A stretch of 64,000 nucleotides of DNA, taken from assembly GCF_002878395.1 (NCBI RefSeq), contig NC_061121.1, positions 49,971,019 through 50,035,018 of the forward strand, in the 5' to 3' direction. The position numbers and the translations under genes were made by a program. The notes under the pieces are model-generated. The model did not search any database. It was given only the letters and a program-made list of their open reading frames with translations, and had not been told where the DNA came from. Positions within the stretch are counted from its first letter, which is position 1. Every line of letters starts with the position of its first letter. The DNA is from Capsicum annuum (Eukaryota > Streptophyta > Magnoliopsida > Solanales > Solanaceae). This document shows, one piece after another, positions 1-11,523 of this stretch.

Positions 1-283
1 TAAGATTTTTAAAGTAACTAACAATTTAGTATATGTTATGAAATATGAAGAAAGAACAAGAAGAATAAATAGAGAGAGAAGAGAGGAGACTTCTTTATTG
101 AGGGATGGGAGATTATATGATTGTGAATAGAATGAACAAAACCCCCTCTATTTATAGGGGAAAATACTCCTAATTTCTGACTAAAAGACAGATACTTCAA
201 ATCCCGATAGATATCAACTAGATCTTGATAGATCTTATTAGATCTTGATAGACATTCACTATAATGTAAATACATTTATAACA
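1..283 (-). repeat. 3' LTR of a Ty1/copia element, cut by window edge
   Basis: Read on the minus strand, an LTR begins at 283 with TGTTATAAATG, directly after a purine-rich tract (minus-strand ttcaagggggag, at 284-295). This is the usual polypurine tract/LTR junction. The copia RNase H C-terminus lies just upstream on the same strand. The other LTR end is beyond base 1, so the full length is unknown. No coding capacity is seen inside. Confidence 0.7.
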
Positions 284-1144
284 CTCCCCCTTGAATGTCT
301 AATTGATAGATAATGTGTCTCGTTACAACCTTACTAGAAAAAGCCCATTGAAAAAAAATCTAGTGAAGGAAAAAGAGTACACATCTCTAATAATACGCAT
401 TTCGACTGCCTCATTAAAAACCTTACAAGAAAAATCCAGTGGGATAAAATCTTGAAAGGAAAAAAGAGTACAAAGCGTATTTGCTCCCCCTGATGAGAAC
501 ATCAATGAAATTTTGAATCCCAATCTTGTGCACCATCTTTTTAAAAGTTGCAATTGGAGGAGACTTGGTGAATAAATCAATCACATTATCACTTGAACGA
601 ATCTGTTGCACGTTAATATCACCATTCTTTTGTAGATCATATATATAGAATAACTTTGATGAAGTGTGCTTCGTTCTATCTCCTTTTATGAATTCTTCAT
701 TAAGATGTGCTATGCATGTTGCTTTATCTTTTTATAAAATTATGGGTACATTGTAACATTTCAAACCATATTTTTCTCGAATGAGATGTATCATGGACCT
801 CAATTATACACATTCTTGGCTTGCTTCATGAATAGCTATTATCTCAGCATGATTTGATAAAGTGGCTACGATAGACTGCTTTGTATATATCCAAGATATG
901 GCAGTATCCCCACATATAAACACATAGCTTATTTGTGATCAAGATTTATGTGGTTAATTAAATACCCAGCATCAGCATAATCAATAAGATCGATACTGCA
1001 ATCTTTAGAATAATATAAATTCATGTGTTTGATCCCATTTCGATGTCTCCTAGTAGGAGAAAAACTATACCTTGCTAACAAATTAATCGAAAAGGCTATA
1101 TCAGGCCTTGTAATATTTGCAAGATATATTTTGTCAAGTGACAA
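284..1144 (-). pseudogene. Ty1/copia polyprotein, RT C-terminus and RNase H remnant
   Basis: Minus-strand translation gives the copia block YLANITRPDIAFSINLLARY near 1030-1125, followed by RNase H pieces (YSKDCSIDLIDYADAGY). The family's C-terminal segment is at 480-620 (VIDLFTKSPPIATFKKMVHK). Frames change several times and stops interrupt each stretch, so no intact protein is made. In an active element this domain removes RNA from the RNA:DNA hybrid during reverse transcription. Order and strand agree with the LTR at 1-283. Confidence 0.8.
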
Positions 1145-3200
1145 TATTCAACACTTCATGTGTGACGTCTTCAAGTATGTGGAATGAAAATCAAATAAGT
1201 TTTCACTTACCAAGATGCACCCTTTCGTGCTACTTGATAAATATTTCTACGTCAGTATGCTTAAATAAATGTAGAATTTAGATCCTCGTAATCTTTCGCA
1301 ATATTGAGCCAATATTGTATCAAAGATAATGATGATATATCATTCTGTATCGGCTCACAGTATGATATAATATTTTGAGATCTCGTCACTTCATTATTTT
1401 TAGGTACCTGCACCTCACATAAGGTTTCATGAAGTGCTATGTCGCAGGCTCTTCAAGAGCATATTGCCTTCTTATTATGGTTGTTTGCTCCTTATCCTTT
1501 TAAATGATTATTTTATTTGGAATCGATTGGTCTACCACGCTTCACGCATGCATAGACTTTGTCCTTCGTTGACACAAAATAGGAGCACTTGCAGCTTAAA
1601 TATGAGATACTTTCAACATTTGACTTGAATTATCTTTTGAATGTGGATCTGATGATAATTTCTAACATATTTTATAGCTGCTTATAATCTCCCACTTATG
1701 TTAGGAAAACTAACATACATCCTCTACTTCTTTGAGGAATCCATCTTTAAGCATCAAGATATATTCATTAATCATATACCGCACATCAAAAAAATTTTAG
1801 ATGAAATATTTGGTTCATGACCTTGAACCAATTGAGAGGGAAGAAATAATCATAATGTATTGGTCTTATGCATACAAGTGCTATTGTATGCAACATATCA
1901 TATTTCAGACCAACACATGAAACTTTGTTCTCATTAGCAATGATTTAGCTATTTATCGAATACATTCAATGTCAAACTGTCATCATCAAGATGAATAGTC
2001 TTGATTATACAATCTGAAAGTTATGTTCTTAACTCAATTTTACCGAGCAAACAACTTTATGAATGTCAAACTGTAGGTTGACAATGAATGTACATGTGAT
2101 CATCTTATTGATGTATCTTTTCAACATATCACATGATAGGTGAACGGGCCCATATTCACCCTTTATACTTTTCAGATTTTAAGGGATCAAATCCCAACAT
2201 TAGTTGGTCCAACCAACTTATCATGAGAACAAGCAACAGTAAAAGCTTATGAAGAATTTTTGAATTCTTCAATATGTATTTAATACTTAATATGTACTTC
2301 TTTAGGATGTCGCAATCGTTCATGTCAATTTATGAACTTTTATACTAGTAAACTCCAAGTTTACCATGACATGTATTTTTCACTTTAGTAAATTTCAGAT
2401 TTACTATTGCATGAATAAATTTCAGATTTATTACTTTAGAAGTAGATTCCAAAATAACTCTTCTTAGTTATTCAGCCTCTTTCGGAGGTGAGTTGTGATA
2501 CCATCACAATCAAGTGCACGTTTGCATTAATAAACTTCTCATTCTCCGGAAATGGAATTAAAAAGCCTATCAAATTATGATAGCTTATATCCTCTTTTAA
2601 GATATTGCTAATTCAAGAGCAAATCGAGGCATACATATGGTTGTAGAGAAATTTTCTCTTACATATCTTTAATTATAATCACAATAAGTATGTGAAAATA
2701 TCATCACTTGTCTGCTTTAAGACAGATTATGCACTGCTACCGCATTCACTTCAAGAATGGAGCAAGTTGTCAACTTTCAGATTCATCATATATTGCTACC
2801 ATATTCACTTCATGGAGCATACCAATAGGATATCGTAATTTTTCATCAAATATTGTCTTAGCCATCATAATATAATCAATATGGTGCATTGAGATTCAAA
2901 CTCAATGTCTTATCCATATAAAGACGTCTTAGACATAAATCAATGAGACTTAAACCCAACATATTATCATCTCTTTTGATAATATTGTTCTTGAAGAATA
3001 AATTAAAAATATAAATGGTTCCAAACTAATTATTCTTTTTTCCTCAAATTCAACAATAATTATATCATTAGTAGTAAAAGACAAATAACATAAGAAATTA
3101 CTAAACTTGAAATTATCTTTAGATTAATAATCTAACCTTGAAATTACCTTTAGTAACAAGAAGTGGAGCAGCAAGATAGTGTCAAAGTTCAATTGTTTGG
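1145..3200 (-). pseudogene. Ty1/copia internal remnant: integrase and integrase-RT linker
   Basis: Only scattered minus-strand blocks are recognisable. Around 1500-1620 there is the linker signature KVYACVKRGRPIDSK, typical of the stretch between integrase and RT. Around 2140-2230 there is a decayed integrase-core start resembling the GDICGPIHP block of copia proteins. Between the linker and the RNase H block at 1144 only about 350 bases remain, far less than a full RT, so most of the RT domain is deleted. Bases from about 2250 to 3200 hold no domain I can name and are probably decayed gag/protease. No ORF longer than about 65 codons survives. Confidence 0.55.
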
Positions 3201-3309
3201 TTTAGTTGCATGTATGCATATAAGACAATTTACATATTGAACCATACAAGAATAATGCACTTAACTTGTGTGAAAATAAAAAGTGGATATAACAATAAAT
3301 TATATTTAA

Positions 3310-3613
3310 TATGTAATCTGCAATAACATTCTTGTCAGTCTTGATTACTTTAATCGTAAATGTAAAATTTAATATATCCAATACTAATCTCCGAATTTCC
3401 TTCATTGTAACTGAGTTTTGTATTTTTCTTGTTAACCACCATCGAACCTGGGTATTATCTGTCCTCACAATAAATTTGTTATATACAATATATGGTTCAA
3501 ATGCTAATAAACATTTATATAATGAACATACTTTTTTTCTATTTATTTTCCATTTTATTTCTGTTTCATTAAATGTATCTGAGTAGTATCTACAATGATG
3601 TTCTAATTTTTCT
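3310..3613 (-). pseudogene. EPRV RNase H fragment, inverted copy
   Basis: The minus-strand translation (KLEHHCRYYSDTFNETEIKW, then RTDNTQVRWWL, then TDKNVIADYI) is almost identical to the plus-strand RNase H at 9187-9495 of the main EPRV copy. The two make an inverted repeat about 5.6 kb apart. Similarity ends near 3310, just after the ADYI block, and near 3613, where plus-oriented leader sequence starts abruptly. It is therefore a rearranged fragment and not part of a linear viral genome. Confidence 0.85.
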
Positions 3614-3780
3614 TTGTAGATATAAGAAAAATCATATTGAAAAAAATATTTGATAAATATTTTATGACTAGAATAAATTACATACCACACCTACCTACCT
3701 ACCTACTATTATAAATACTTACATACCAAACCTACTCATCAACCATGATAAATTATGTATATTTAGAATATTGGAAAATA
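3614..3780 (+). other. EPRV leader fragment (duplicate of 13962-14120)
   Basis: This stretch matches 13962-14120 in the same orientation, including the CCTACCTACCTACC-like short repeat and the end of the first small leader ORF. It is truncated on both sides: the left joins the inverted RNase H piece and the right joins the ORF4 tail/promoter near 3780. The order is not that of the virus, where the promoter precedes the leader, so this is a rearrangement or joining of separate viral molecules. Confidence 0.8.
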
Positions 3781-4160
3781 GATGCAGCAGATGTAGTGGA
3801 AGACACAACTTTATTCCAGATGTGATGCTACAATAACAAGAAGTTAAAAAAAAGCAGCAGATACGACAAGAAGAAAATAACAACGGATCAATAATAGAGA
3901 AATAAAAGACAAAGGAGACAAGTTAGAAAGCGACATATGGAAGAATAGTTAGTTTTTCTTAACTTATTTTTACATAAAATGTATAGCATTATTAGAGTGT
4001 CATTATTACTCTTGACTTTTTGGCACCGATCATTACTAGTCTTAATAGCCTTTAAGACTTTTTGATTTCTACTTTTTGTAAAGTAGTTTTTGTAGAATTA
4101 TATTAGGACAGGTGTAAAATAAAATAGTATACGCGTTTTCATTTTTAGGTTATAAATAGA
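3781..4160 (+). promoter_or_regulatory. EPRV promoter, first copy, with ORF4 3' tail
   Basis: This stretch is nearly identical to 12955-13331. It starts inside the last codons of ORF4 and ends in a TATA box TATAAATA at 4151-4158. In pararetroviruses this intergenic region drives the pregenomic RNA. Unlike the second copy, the sequence right after the TATA box jumps to the end of the leader, so the start site, poly(A) signal and nearly the whole leader are missing here. Confidence 0.75.
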
Positions 4161-4204
4161 ATAGATCTATTTAAGTTACCCAAGTTATCCATACCCCCCT
4201 ACAT

Positions 4205-4216
4205 TGGTATCAGAGC
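4205..4216 (+). other. EPRV primer-binding site (initiator tRNA-Met)
   Basis: TGGTATCAGAGC is complementary to the 3' end of plant initiator tRNA-Met, the primer for minus-strand synthesis in Caulimoviridae and many LTR elements. It follows the conserved leader end (AAGTTACCCAAGTTATCC) and precedes ORF1 by about 50 bases. The second leader copy, ending at 15231, lacks it. Confidence 0.85.
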
Positions 4217-4267
4217 TTATGTTGTTTAAAGTTATGGAAGTAGTATATATTTATTAATTTATTAACT

Positions 4268-6340
4268 ATGATAAAAGTAGATTTAGATATCCACCAAAAT
4301 ATTATAAATATTGTTTAGATAAATAACGTACAAAAATCACAAAAATATAAAGAATTAAAACAAATAATATCTGAAAAAAGTAAAGAATTAAAAATAAAAA
4401 TAGAAAGACTACAGTATAACATAATTGTCGGAGTTAGTAAAAATTCAATAAATGCACAAAAGGAAGAAATATCAAATTTAGAATCAACAATAAATAGTCT
4501 AGAATATATATGTAAACATAACATATATACATTTAAATAAAATGAACAAAGAAGAATTTATAATAGATGAAAAAAATATGAAAATCACGAAGGATTAAAA
4601 ATAAAAATTGTATTCTCTAATTTAGGAAGAAGATATAAAAAATAGGTGAACATTTATATTTAATGTTAGAAAAAAAGAAGAATTAAAATTAGAAGATAAG
4701 TTGGCAGCCATGATAAAAATAGAAAGAGAAAATGAAGAAATAGACAGAAAAAAAGAAATAGATAAAATAAAATAACAAACCATAGAAGAAATACGAAAAA
4801 TAGAAGAAACTAAAAATAGTAGGATTGCTGAATTAGAAAAAGAACTACAAATGCTAAAAGATTTATATGAAAAGAGACAAAGAAAAAGAAGAAAAAGATA
4901 AAGAATAAAAAATATTAAACGAAATAAATCAATTTAAATAAAAACTAGAAATAAAAAATAAAGAACCAGAAAGTAGTGAATTAGAAATAAATAAAATAGA
5001 TGCTGAAGAAACAGATAATTATGACTCGAAAGATAGTGAAACATATACAGAAATTCTAGAAAACATAGGAAAACTAGAAATTAATGAAGAACAAGAAGTA
5101 ATTAATAAAGAAAATCTATAACTAATAAATACAGAAGTAAATACTCTAGATAAAAACATAATACCTAGTACATCAGAAATAAGAAAACCAACCTATAATT
5201 CCAAAAATATGTTTAAAAGATATAATCCAAAGATATAATCCAAAGGATGAATATAATAAATGGACACCAAAATAAATAATTAATTACAACTTTTTAGATT
5301 TAGACTGTGTAATAGACACAAATAAAATAATACAACTATGAGTAGGATACATGTCAAAACAATTATTAGATAATAAAATAGATACAACAAACACACCAGA
5401 ATATACAAAAAAGACATTAATAGGAACAGTAAAATTATGGTTTTTAAACCTAGCCGAAGCAAGTAAAAAAGTATTAAGATCTGATAACAAAACAGAAGGA
5501 ACATCAACAACTACTAAAATACTACCAACAGAAATATTGAAAAAATATGAAATAGCTATAAGAGAAGAATTTAGCAGTGTAACAATAGAAGAAGAAGAGC
5601 AAAATAAAGAAAAAGATACGAATAGGAATTTAATGTTAAAACTAACAATATGTAATATGTGTTATATAGATGAGTATACATGTGCATTTAAAGAATATTA
5701 TTATAAAGGAACATATAATATAGAAGAAAGTAAAGAAATAAAAAAAAATTATATTTTAGTAAATTACCTGAACCATTTAGTTCAAAAATAATAAAGAGTT
5801 GGGATGAAGCAAAAATAGTAGATACCTTAGGAGCAAGAATAAAATTTTTACAATAATGGTATAGAAATCTATGTGAAAAATATAGAGAAGAAATAAAAAT
5901 GGAAAAAACATTAATAAGAAATTTAGCATGTTGCAAAGATAAAATAACACCTCAATTTGGATGCAAAGAAAGATATTACAAGAAAAGAAACATACATAAA
6001 AAATATAAGAAATACAAAAAATCAAAATATAAGTATAAGAAACCAAGAAAAAGATATTATATAAAAAATTATAAACATAAAAGACCATATAGGAAAAAAA
6101 AAATCTATAAAAGAATGTACTTGTTATAATTGTGGAAAACTATGATATTTAGCTAGAGATTGTAAAATGCCTAAAAATTCAAAAAAGAAACAAATATCAA
6201 AAATAAAAATAGAAAATACAGAATATATGCAGATAGATTATATAGATTATGAATTAGAAAGTGAAGATAGTATATATGAAATTTCGGAGAATGAAACAGA
6301 TAATGAAATAGATAGTGAATTAGATGAATCAACTGACTGA
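4268..6340 (+). pseudogene. EPRV ORF1, capsid protein-like, broken
   Basis: The first ATG after the primer-binding site is at 4268. The N-terminal two-thirds is very Lys/Glu/Ile-rich with heptad-like stretches, suggesting coiled coil, and has many stops. The best-preserved part is 5351-5788. It is followed after a frameshift by a capsid core (KIIKSWDEAKIVDTLGARIK, about 5790-5850), an in-frame stop near 5856, and a strongly basic Lys/Arg/Tyr tract (5960-6120). A CCHC zinc knuckle lies at 6122-6163, where the Gly codon is a stop (6143-6145) and the His position is Tyr. Capsid proteins of the family end in such a basic, zinc-binding, RNA-binding tail. The ORF end overlaps the ORF2 start by 17 bases. 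Confidence 0.75.
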
Positions 6341-7176
6341 AGAAGATATAAAAATGAACCAAATAACTGAAGAAGATAGAAAAATAATAACAACGGAAGA
6401 ATATTTAAATGAAGAAGGAACAGACCAAAAAATAATATTTGATGAAATAAAAGGAAAACAGTTAGACTTAAGTGTAGAAAAAATATTTAAAATATCAACA
6501 ATAAAAAATATATTTAGTAGAAAAAAGGAAGAATACTACGTAGTAAGCCAAAAAGAACATGTAATAGACTGTAGATATACAAAAGGAAGAGCTAGTATAC
6601 CACTAGTAACAAAGAGAATGATTAATAAAGAAATAAATGATATAAAAAGTAAAGACCCAATTAAATATGTACACCTTGGAGGAACAGAGATATTAATAAA
6701 AGTATGTTTTAGAGAAGGAATAGATACACCAACAGAATTATATTTAGCAGATGATAGAATTATAAAATCTATAGAAAAAAGTATAATAACTGCCATAAAA
6801 GGAAATTTAATATACCAAAAATTTAAATTTATAATATGTGCGAATTATTCAGTAGAAGTAACAGATAAAAATATAGATAAATCATTAGTATTATATTAGA
6901 AAATATCGGGAATAGAACTAACCCCAGGAAGTAAAATATTTACAGCAAGATGTAAAAATCTATATTTATTAACAACAAAATATAAAATAGCAGGAAAAAA
7001 ATAAAATTAATAAAATACAAATAGAAAGTCTCTTTGAACAATTTGTAAAAAAAATTGATAATAATGATTATAGTTACAAAAATATAGACATAGAAGAAGA
7101 TTTAGAAATAATAAATGATAAAATAAGTACAACAAAAAGAATAACTCATGAAAAATCAGAATCATCAAGCTCATAA
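6324..7176 (+). pseudogene. EPRV ORF2, 30K-superfamily movement protein, broken
   Basis: From ATG 6324 an open stretch of 191 codons runs to a TAG at 6897. It includes the movement-protein core KYVHLGGTEILIKVCFREGI and LYLADDR, then LTDKN-like and SLVLY blocks. After the stop the same frame continues with the conserved SGIELTPGS segment. A frameshift near 7000 leads into an acidic, Ser-rich tail that stops at 7174-7176. Proteins of this family widen plasmodesmata for cell-to-cell spread. The start overlaps ORF1, typical of compact pararetroviral genomes. The tail runs in frame into ORF3 apart from the stop, so ORF2/ORF3 separation could be natural or caused by mutation. Confidence 0.78.
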
Positions 7177-7577
7177 AAAAGAACAAGTTATGAAACAACT
7201 TCAACAGTTAATTTAAACCAATATTACATAACAGGAACAATAAATGAAAAAGAATATTTAATACTCTTAAACACAGGACAAGAAAAAAATTATATAGCAA
7301 AATATCTAGTTAAAAGTGAAGAAATAAAATCTAATAGTAATATATGCCAGATCTACCAAGGAGTCTAATAAACATTAAGGATACGACAGAAAAAGAAATA
7401 ATAATAGGAGTTAGAAAAATAAAAATAGAATTTGAAATAAAAGAAGAAATGCAAAAAGCAGATATAATATTAGACATAAAATGGTTAGAACAAGTAAAAC
7501 CATACAATATAGAACATACACAATTATCTATAACTTATAATAAAGAGAAATTATTCATAAAAAGAACTTTAACATGA
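7177..7577 (+). pseudogene. EPRV ORF3 part 1: first retropepsin-like domain
   Basis: The stretch begins after the stop at 7174 and shows a protease-like strand pattern: YYITGTINEKEYLILLNTG, where the catalytic triplet position reads Asn-Thr-Gly (7270-7278), followed by KNYIA. After a frameshift near 7340, the frame from 7344 gives 77 codons with IKIEFEI and ILDIKWL. The latter resembles the C-terminal ILGxxWL signature of retropepsins. A second, separate protease-like domain follows directly. Catalytic Asp is not present in this copy. Whether that is decay or an original feature cannot be told from one copy. Confidence 0.55.
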
Positions 7578-7578
7578 C

Positions 7579-7980
7579 ATGAAAATATATGTACTTGTAA
7601 AAATAATAGTAGAAGAATATTATAATAGGTATTATACACCTATGATAGATACAGAAGCAGAAGCAAACTTATGTAGATATAACTGTTTACCAGAAAATAA
7701 ATGGGATAAATTAAAAATACTAATAGTAGTCAAAGGATTTAATAATGAAGGAAGTTTAATTACATATAAAGCTAAGAATGTAAAAATACAGATATGGGAT
7801 AAAATAATAACAATAGAAGAAATCTATAATTATGAACTAACATAAAAAAATATGTTTTTAGGAATGTCATTTTTAGATAAATTATACCCACATATAATAA
7901 CTAAAACAGATTGGTGGTTTACAAAATCATGTAAACAAAAAGTAAGAGCAAAAAGAGTTATTAATAAAATATGAAAGAAA
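7579..7980 (+). pseudogene. EPRV ORF3 part 2: aspartic protease domain
   Basis: Codons from 7579 show YTPMIDTEAEANLCRYNCLP, the active-site loop of a retroviral-type aspartic protease, with the triplet reading Asp-Thr-Glu (7648-7656) where Gly is usual. This is followed by KNVKIQIWD and, after a stop at 7843-7845, the FLGMSFLDKLYP block that corresponds to the family's second hydrophobic-hydrophobic-Gly signature. This domain would cut the viral polyprotein. It sits immediately upstream of RT, as in other Caulimoviridae. The substituted Gly and internal stops make it inactive. Confidence 0.72.
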
Positions 7981-8159
7981 ACTGATTAGATAAAAGGAAG
8001 TGAAAAAATTACACAAAAGTTAGAAAATATAAAAAATATAGAAGACACAGTAGAACTAGTTGTATTTTCGATTAAAAAAAAAAGAAATAACTATATTTTC
8101 AATAGATAAGGTAGAAATAATAAAGAAAAAATTAAGACAATTATATAGTGAAGATCCAT

Positions 8160-9005
8160 TAAAAGGATGAAAAAAAACATAAAATTACTATAAAGATTGA
8201 ATTAATAGATAAAAATAGCATAATAACTCAAAAACCATTAACATATAATTTTGACGATTTAAAAGAATTTAAAATGCATATAGATGAATTATTAGAAAAA
8301 CAATATGTACAAAAAAGTAATAGTAAACACAATAGTCCAACATTTATAGTAAATAAACATAGTGAACAAAAAAAAGGAAAAAGTAGAATGATTATTGACT
8401 ATAAAAATTTAAATGCAAAAACTATGACATACAATTATCCAATACCAAATAAGATATTAAAAATAAGACAAATACAAGGATATAATTACTTTAGTAAATT
8501 TGATTGTAAATCAGGATTTTACCACTTAAAGTTAGATGAAGAATCTGAGGAATTAACTGCATTTAAGGTACCACAAGGATTTTATGAATGGAACGCATTA
8601 CTATTTGGATATAAAAATGCACCAAGTAGCTACCAACACTTTATGGATAGTTATTTTAAATAATTACCTAATTGTATAGTATACATAGATGATATACTAC
8701 TATATACAAAAACTAAAGAGGAACATTTAAGATTATTAGAATAATTTACAGATATAATAGAAAAATCGGAAATAAGTTTAAGTGAAAAGAAAGCCGAAAT
8801 TATGAAAAACCAGATAGAGTTTTTAGGAATACAAATAGATAAAAGTGGAGTAAAAATGCAACACCATATAGTACAAAAAATAATAAATTCAAAACAAGAA
8901 TTAGATACAAAAAAAAAATTACAATCATTTTTAGGATTAGTAAACCAAGTAAGAGAATATATACCAAAATTAGCAGAAAACCTAAAGCCTTTACAGAAAA
9001 ATTAA
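8160..9005 (+). pseudogene. EPRV ORF3 part 3: reverse transcriptase
   Basis: Clear RT blocks occur in order: SRMIIDYKNLNAKT (about 8390), NYFSKFDCKSGFYHLKL (about 8490), FKVPQGFYEWNALLFGYKNA (about 8560-8625), the active-site YIDD at 8682-8693, then KNQIEFLGIQIDKSG (8802 onward) and the thumb. The longest uninterrupted stretch is 8274-8660. A stop at 8661 (just before YIDD) and another near 8742 break the frame. The active-site residues themselves are retained. RT copies the pregenomic RNA into DNA. The similarity to caulimovirid rather than LTR-element RTs is by motif wording and by the flanking genes. Confidence 0.88.
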
Positions 9006-9514
9006 AAAAGGATGTAGAATATAATTACAACGAAGAAGATATAAAATAAGTTCAGAAAATAAAAATACTTTGTAAAGAATTACCAAAATTATAATTCCCA
9101 AATGAAAATAAAAAATTTACATATATAGTAGAAGCAGACGCAAGTGAATATAGTTATGGAGGAGTACTTAAATATAGATATGAAGAAGAAAAATTAGAAC
9201 ACCATTGTAGATACTACTCAGGTACATTTAATGAAACAAAAATAAAATGGGAAATAAATAGAAAAGAATTATGTTTATTATATAAATGTTTATTAGCATT
9301 TGAACCATACATTGTATATAACAAATTTATTGTGAGGATAGATAATACCCAGGTTCGATGGTGGTTAACAAGAAAAATATAAAACTCAGTTACAACGAAG
9401 GAAATTCGAAGATTAGTATTGAATATATTAAATTTTACATTTACGATTGAAGTAATCAATACTGACAAGAATGTTATTGCAGATTACATATCAAGACAAA
9501 GCTACTCAAACTGA
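9006..9514 (+). pseudogene. EPRV ORF3 part 4: RNase H
   Basis: Blocks seen are YIVEADASEYSYGGVL (first acidic cluster, with Glu where Thr is usual), LEHHCRYYSGTFNETKIKW, KELCLLYKCLLAF, IDNTQVRWWL and TDKNVIADYISRQ. These match the RNase H domain of pararetroviruses. Stops near 9050 and 9380 interrupt it. The reading frame closes at 9512-9514, eight bases before the ORF4 ATG. An inverted copy of 9187-9495 lies at 3310-3613. Confidence 0.85.
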
Positions 9515-9521
9515 TTTACCA

Positions 9522-9873
9522 ATGGAAGAAGCTGATGTCAAAGATACCCAAATAGACTTAATATTACAAGTGTTTGAACAAATGAAGTTATTACAAGAAC
9601 GAGTTATCACATTAACTACTGAAGTTACAGATGTAAAAGTGTAGGTTGAGCACTATAAATAATAAGAAAAAGCTATTAGCAAAGATACTGTGCAGGAGGA
9701 GCACATTAAAAAACTAGACCTAGAAGGTGACGATGAGAAACACCTAAAAACTCAAATTACTAACGAAATTACAGTTACAGCTGCAGGCGCAGGTGATGTA
9801 TCCAAGGGAAAGAATATAGTCACTCAAAATAAACCTGAACCACCAAAGAAAATGAATTATAACCTCAACTAGA
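9522..9873 (+). pseudogene. EPRV ORF4 5' part, transactivator/inclusion-body-like
   Basis: The ATG at 9522 follows the ORF3 stop and opens with MEEADVKDTQIDLILQVFEQ, an acidic, helical and probably coiled-coil segment. In-frame stops occur at 9642 and shortly after. The same frame continues open from 9690 to 9872 with a Lys/Pro-rich hydrophilic stretch. The ORF is then interrupted by the solo LTR at 9874. ORF4 proteins of this group are thought to help translation of the polycistronic RNA. Assignment rests mainly on gene order and on the better-preserved 3' part. Confidence 0.65.
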
Positions 9874-10676
9874 TGTAGACACGTAATTTTGTCCCTCTCA
9901 AAAGTTCGATTTTATTCATTTTTACCTTATCATATCATGTACCCTCACCCACGTGATTACATCCCACAAAAATACAAAAAAAGTAAATCTCAACAAAATC
10001 CCTAACAAACTTTTATTCTTTTAACACCCTAACAACCCTCTCCAATAAGAAAATGACAAATCACCACCTCACCACCCCATACTCTACCCCTTACCCCTAC
10101 CCGCATGTACCCCACTACCCCACCCACTCTCACAATTTACTCTACACTATATACTCTCACAATCACACAAGAAGGACCATCAGCAACCTAAAGAAAACAA
10201 AAAAAAGAAACAGAGGGCCTCTATTTTTCCTTCTTTCATATAGACGCTGCATACACAGCAAACACGGATCATTTTTTGTTCTCTTTTACAATTAAACACA
10301 TACACACATAATCAAAAAAGGGGGAAAAAAGGGAAATTCATCTTCAACAGATCCCAAATCACAGTCTCCACTCGCACCTCTCTCAGATCCCAAATCACAC
10401 ACTCTCCACTGACACCTCTCTCAAATCCCAAATCACACACACATACATAGAAATCGAGAAGGAAATCATGAGGGAGAGGAGGAATTAAGGGAGTAGCGAA
10501 GAGTGAGGGAAAGTAACAAAGGGAGAGATATAGTTATTTTGATTTCGGGTTACTGTTCCGATGACACAGTCGCCTGATTTCGACATTTTTCGTTTAGCTT
10601 ACTCCCTTCATAGCTCATCGAAAAATAGATGACACACACAGAGTAAAGGGAAATCGAGAAGAGAGGAATAGAGCGA

Positions 10677-10784
10677 GAGAGAGAGCTGGATGAGTTGAAA
10701 GAAAGAGCTGGTCAGAGTGATAGACCAGGAGAGAGAGCTGGACGAAGTGAAAGAGAGACCTGGTCGGAGTGATAGACCGAGAGA
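10677..10784 (+). repeat. 52-bp direct repeat, two copies, GA-rich
   Basis: Two copies with a period of 52 bases share GAGAGCTGGA, GAAAGA and AGTGATAGACC. They lie in the GA-rich part of the solo LTR, probably its transcribed leader. No coding role is seen. Confidence 0.75.
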
Positions 10785-11523
10785 GAGAGAAAGAAAATAG
10801 AGAAGGGAGCTAGCTCGGATTCCGGCGAAGCCTCACCAGAATATATCATCCCGCACTGCTGAACTACCAAAACTCCGAAACCAAACCAATCCCACGTTCT
10901 TCGTACTATTTGGGTTGACGGAGCTCTGACAGAGCTGTGAACGAGAACCTACTCCAATTCCGACGGGATTCACCAATAGTTAATTCGAAATTTGTGATTT
11001 GATTTGAGTTGAGATTCTCGGACGGCTCTTCATTCCTTTTATAAATAGATAGAAAATATTTGGAAGTTGCGAGGTCGACGTTGAGGTTCCAGTTGGGTCG
11101 AGGTTTCGTTGCCCATGAATTTCAATCCATCACTGATTTTGGAATAAAATGAATGACTGAGGTCCAATTCTATCTCTTTTTTTTTTAATTTTTAAGTAAT
11201 CATGAATAATTTGCGTGTTTGGTATGTTCGAATATGTGTTATGTGTTGGTTGATGTTGGTTTCGGATTTTTGAAAAGTGAATTGATAAATCGAAGCATGT
11301 GCTAATCATTGGTTGGGAATGAATTTGGGGAGGGGAATCGAAAAATGATAAAAGTGAATATTATGATATTTTTGATACATTGTTGATGTTGAATGCGATA
11401 TGTCGTCGTGTGGGTAGGCAAACAGTAAGTTCGGGTAGGCAAGTTTAGGATTGGTGTAGTGTTGGAATGATTGGAATATTTGTTGAATGTTTTGTTTATC
11501 GTATTTGGAAAGTGTATTTATTT

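Noticed and set aside
3332..3586. Plus-strand ORF of 84 codons, similar to a minus-strand ORF at 9214-9468
   Set aside because: Both are antisense shadows of the two RNase H copies; the similarity reflects the inverted repeat.
4160..4205. First promoter copy lacking its leader because of splicing of the viral RNA
   Set aside because: The joint is only bases after the TATA box, upstream of the likely RNA start, and lacks GT/AG borders.
5280..6362. Several minus-strand Leu/Phe-rich ORFs that look like membrane proteins
   Set aside because: They are reverse readings of A-rich viral capsid coding DNA; AAA/GAA codons read backwards give Phe and Leu.
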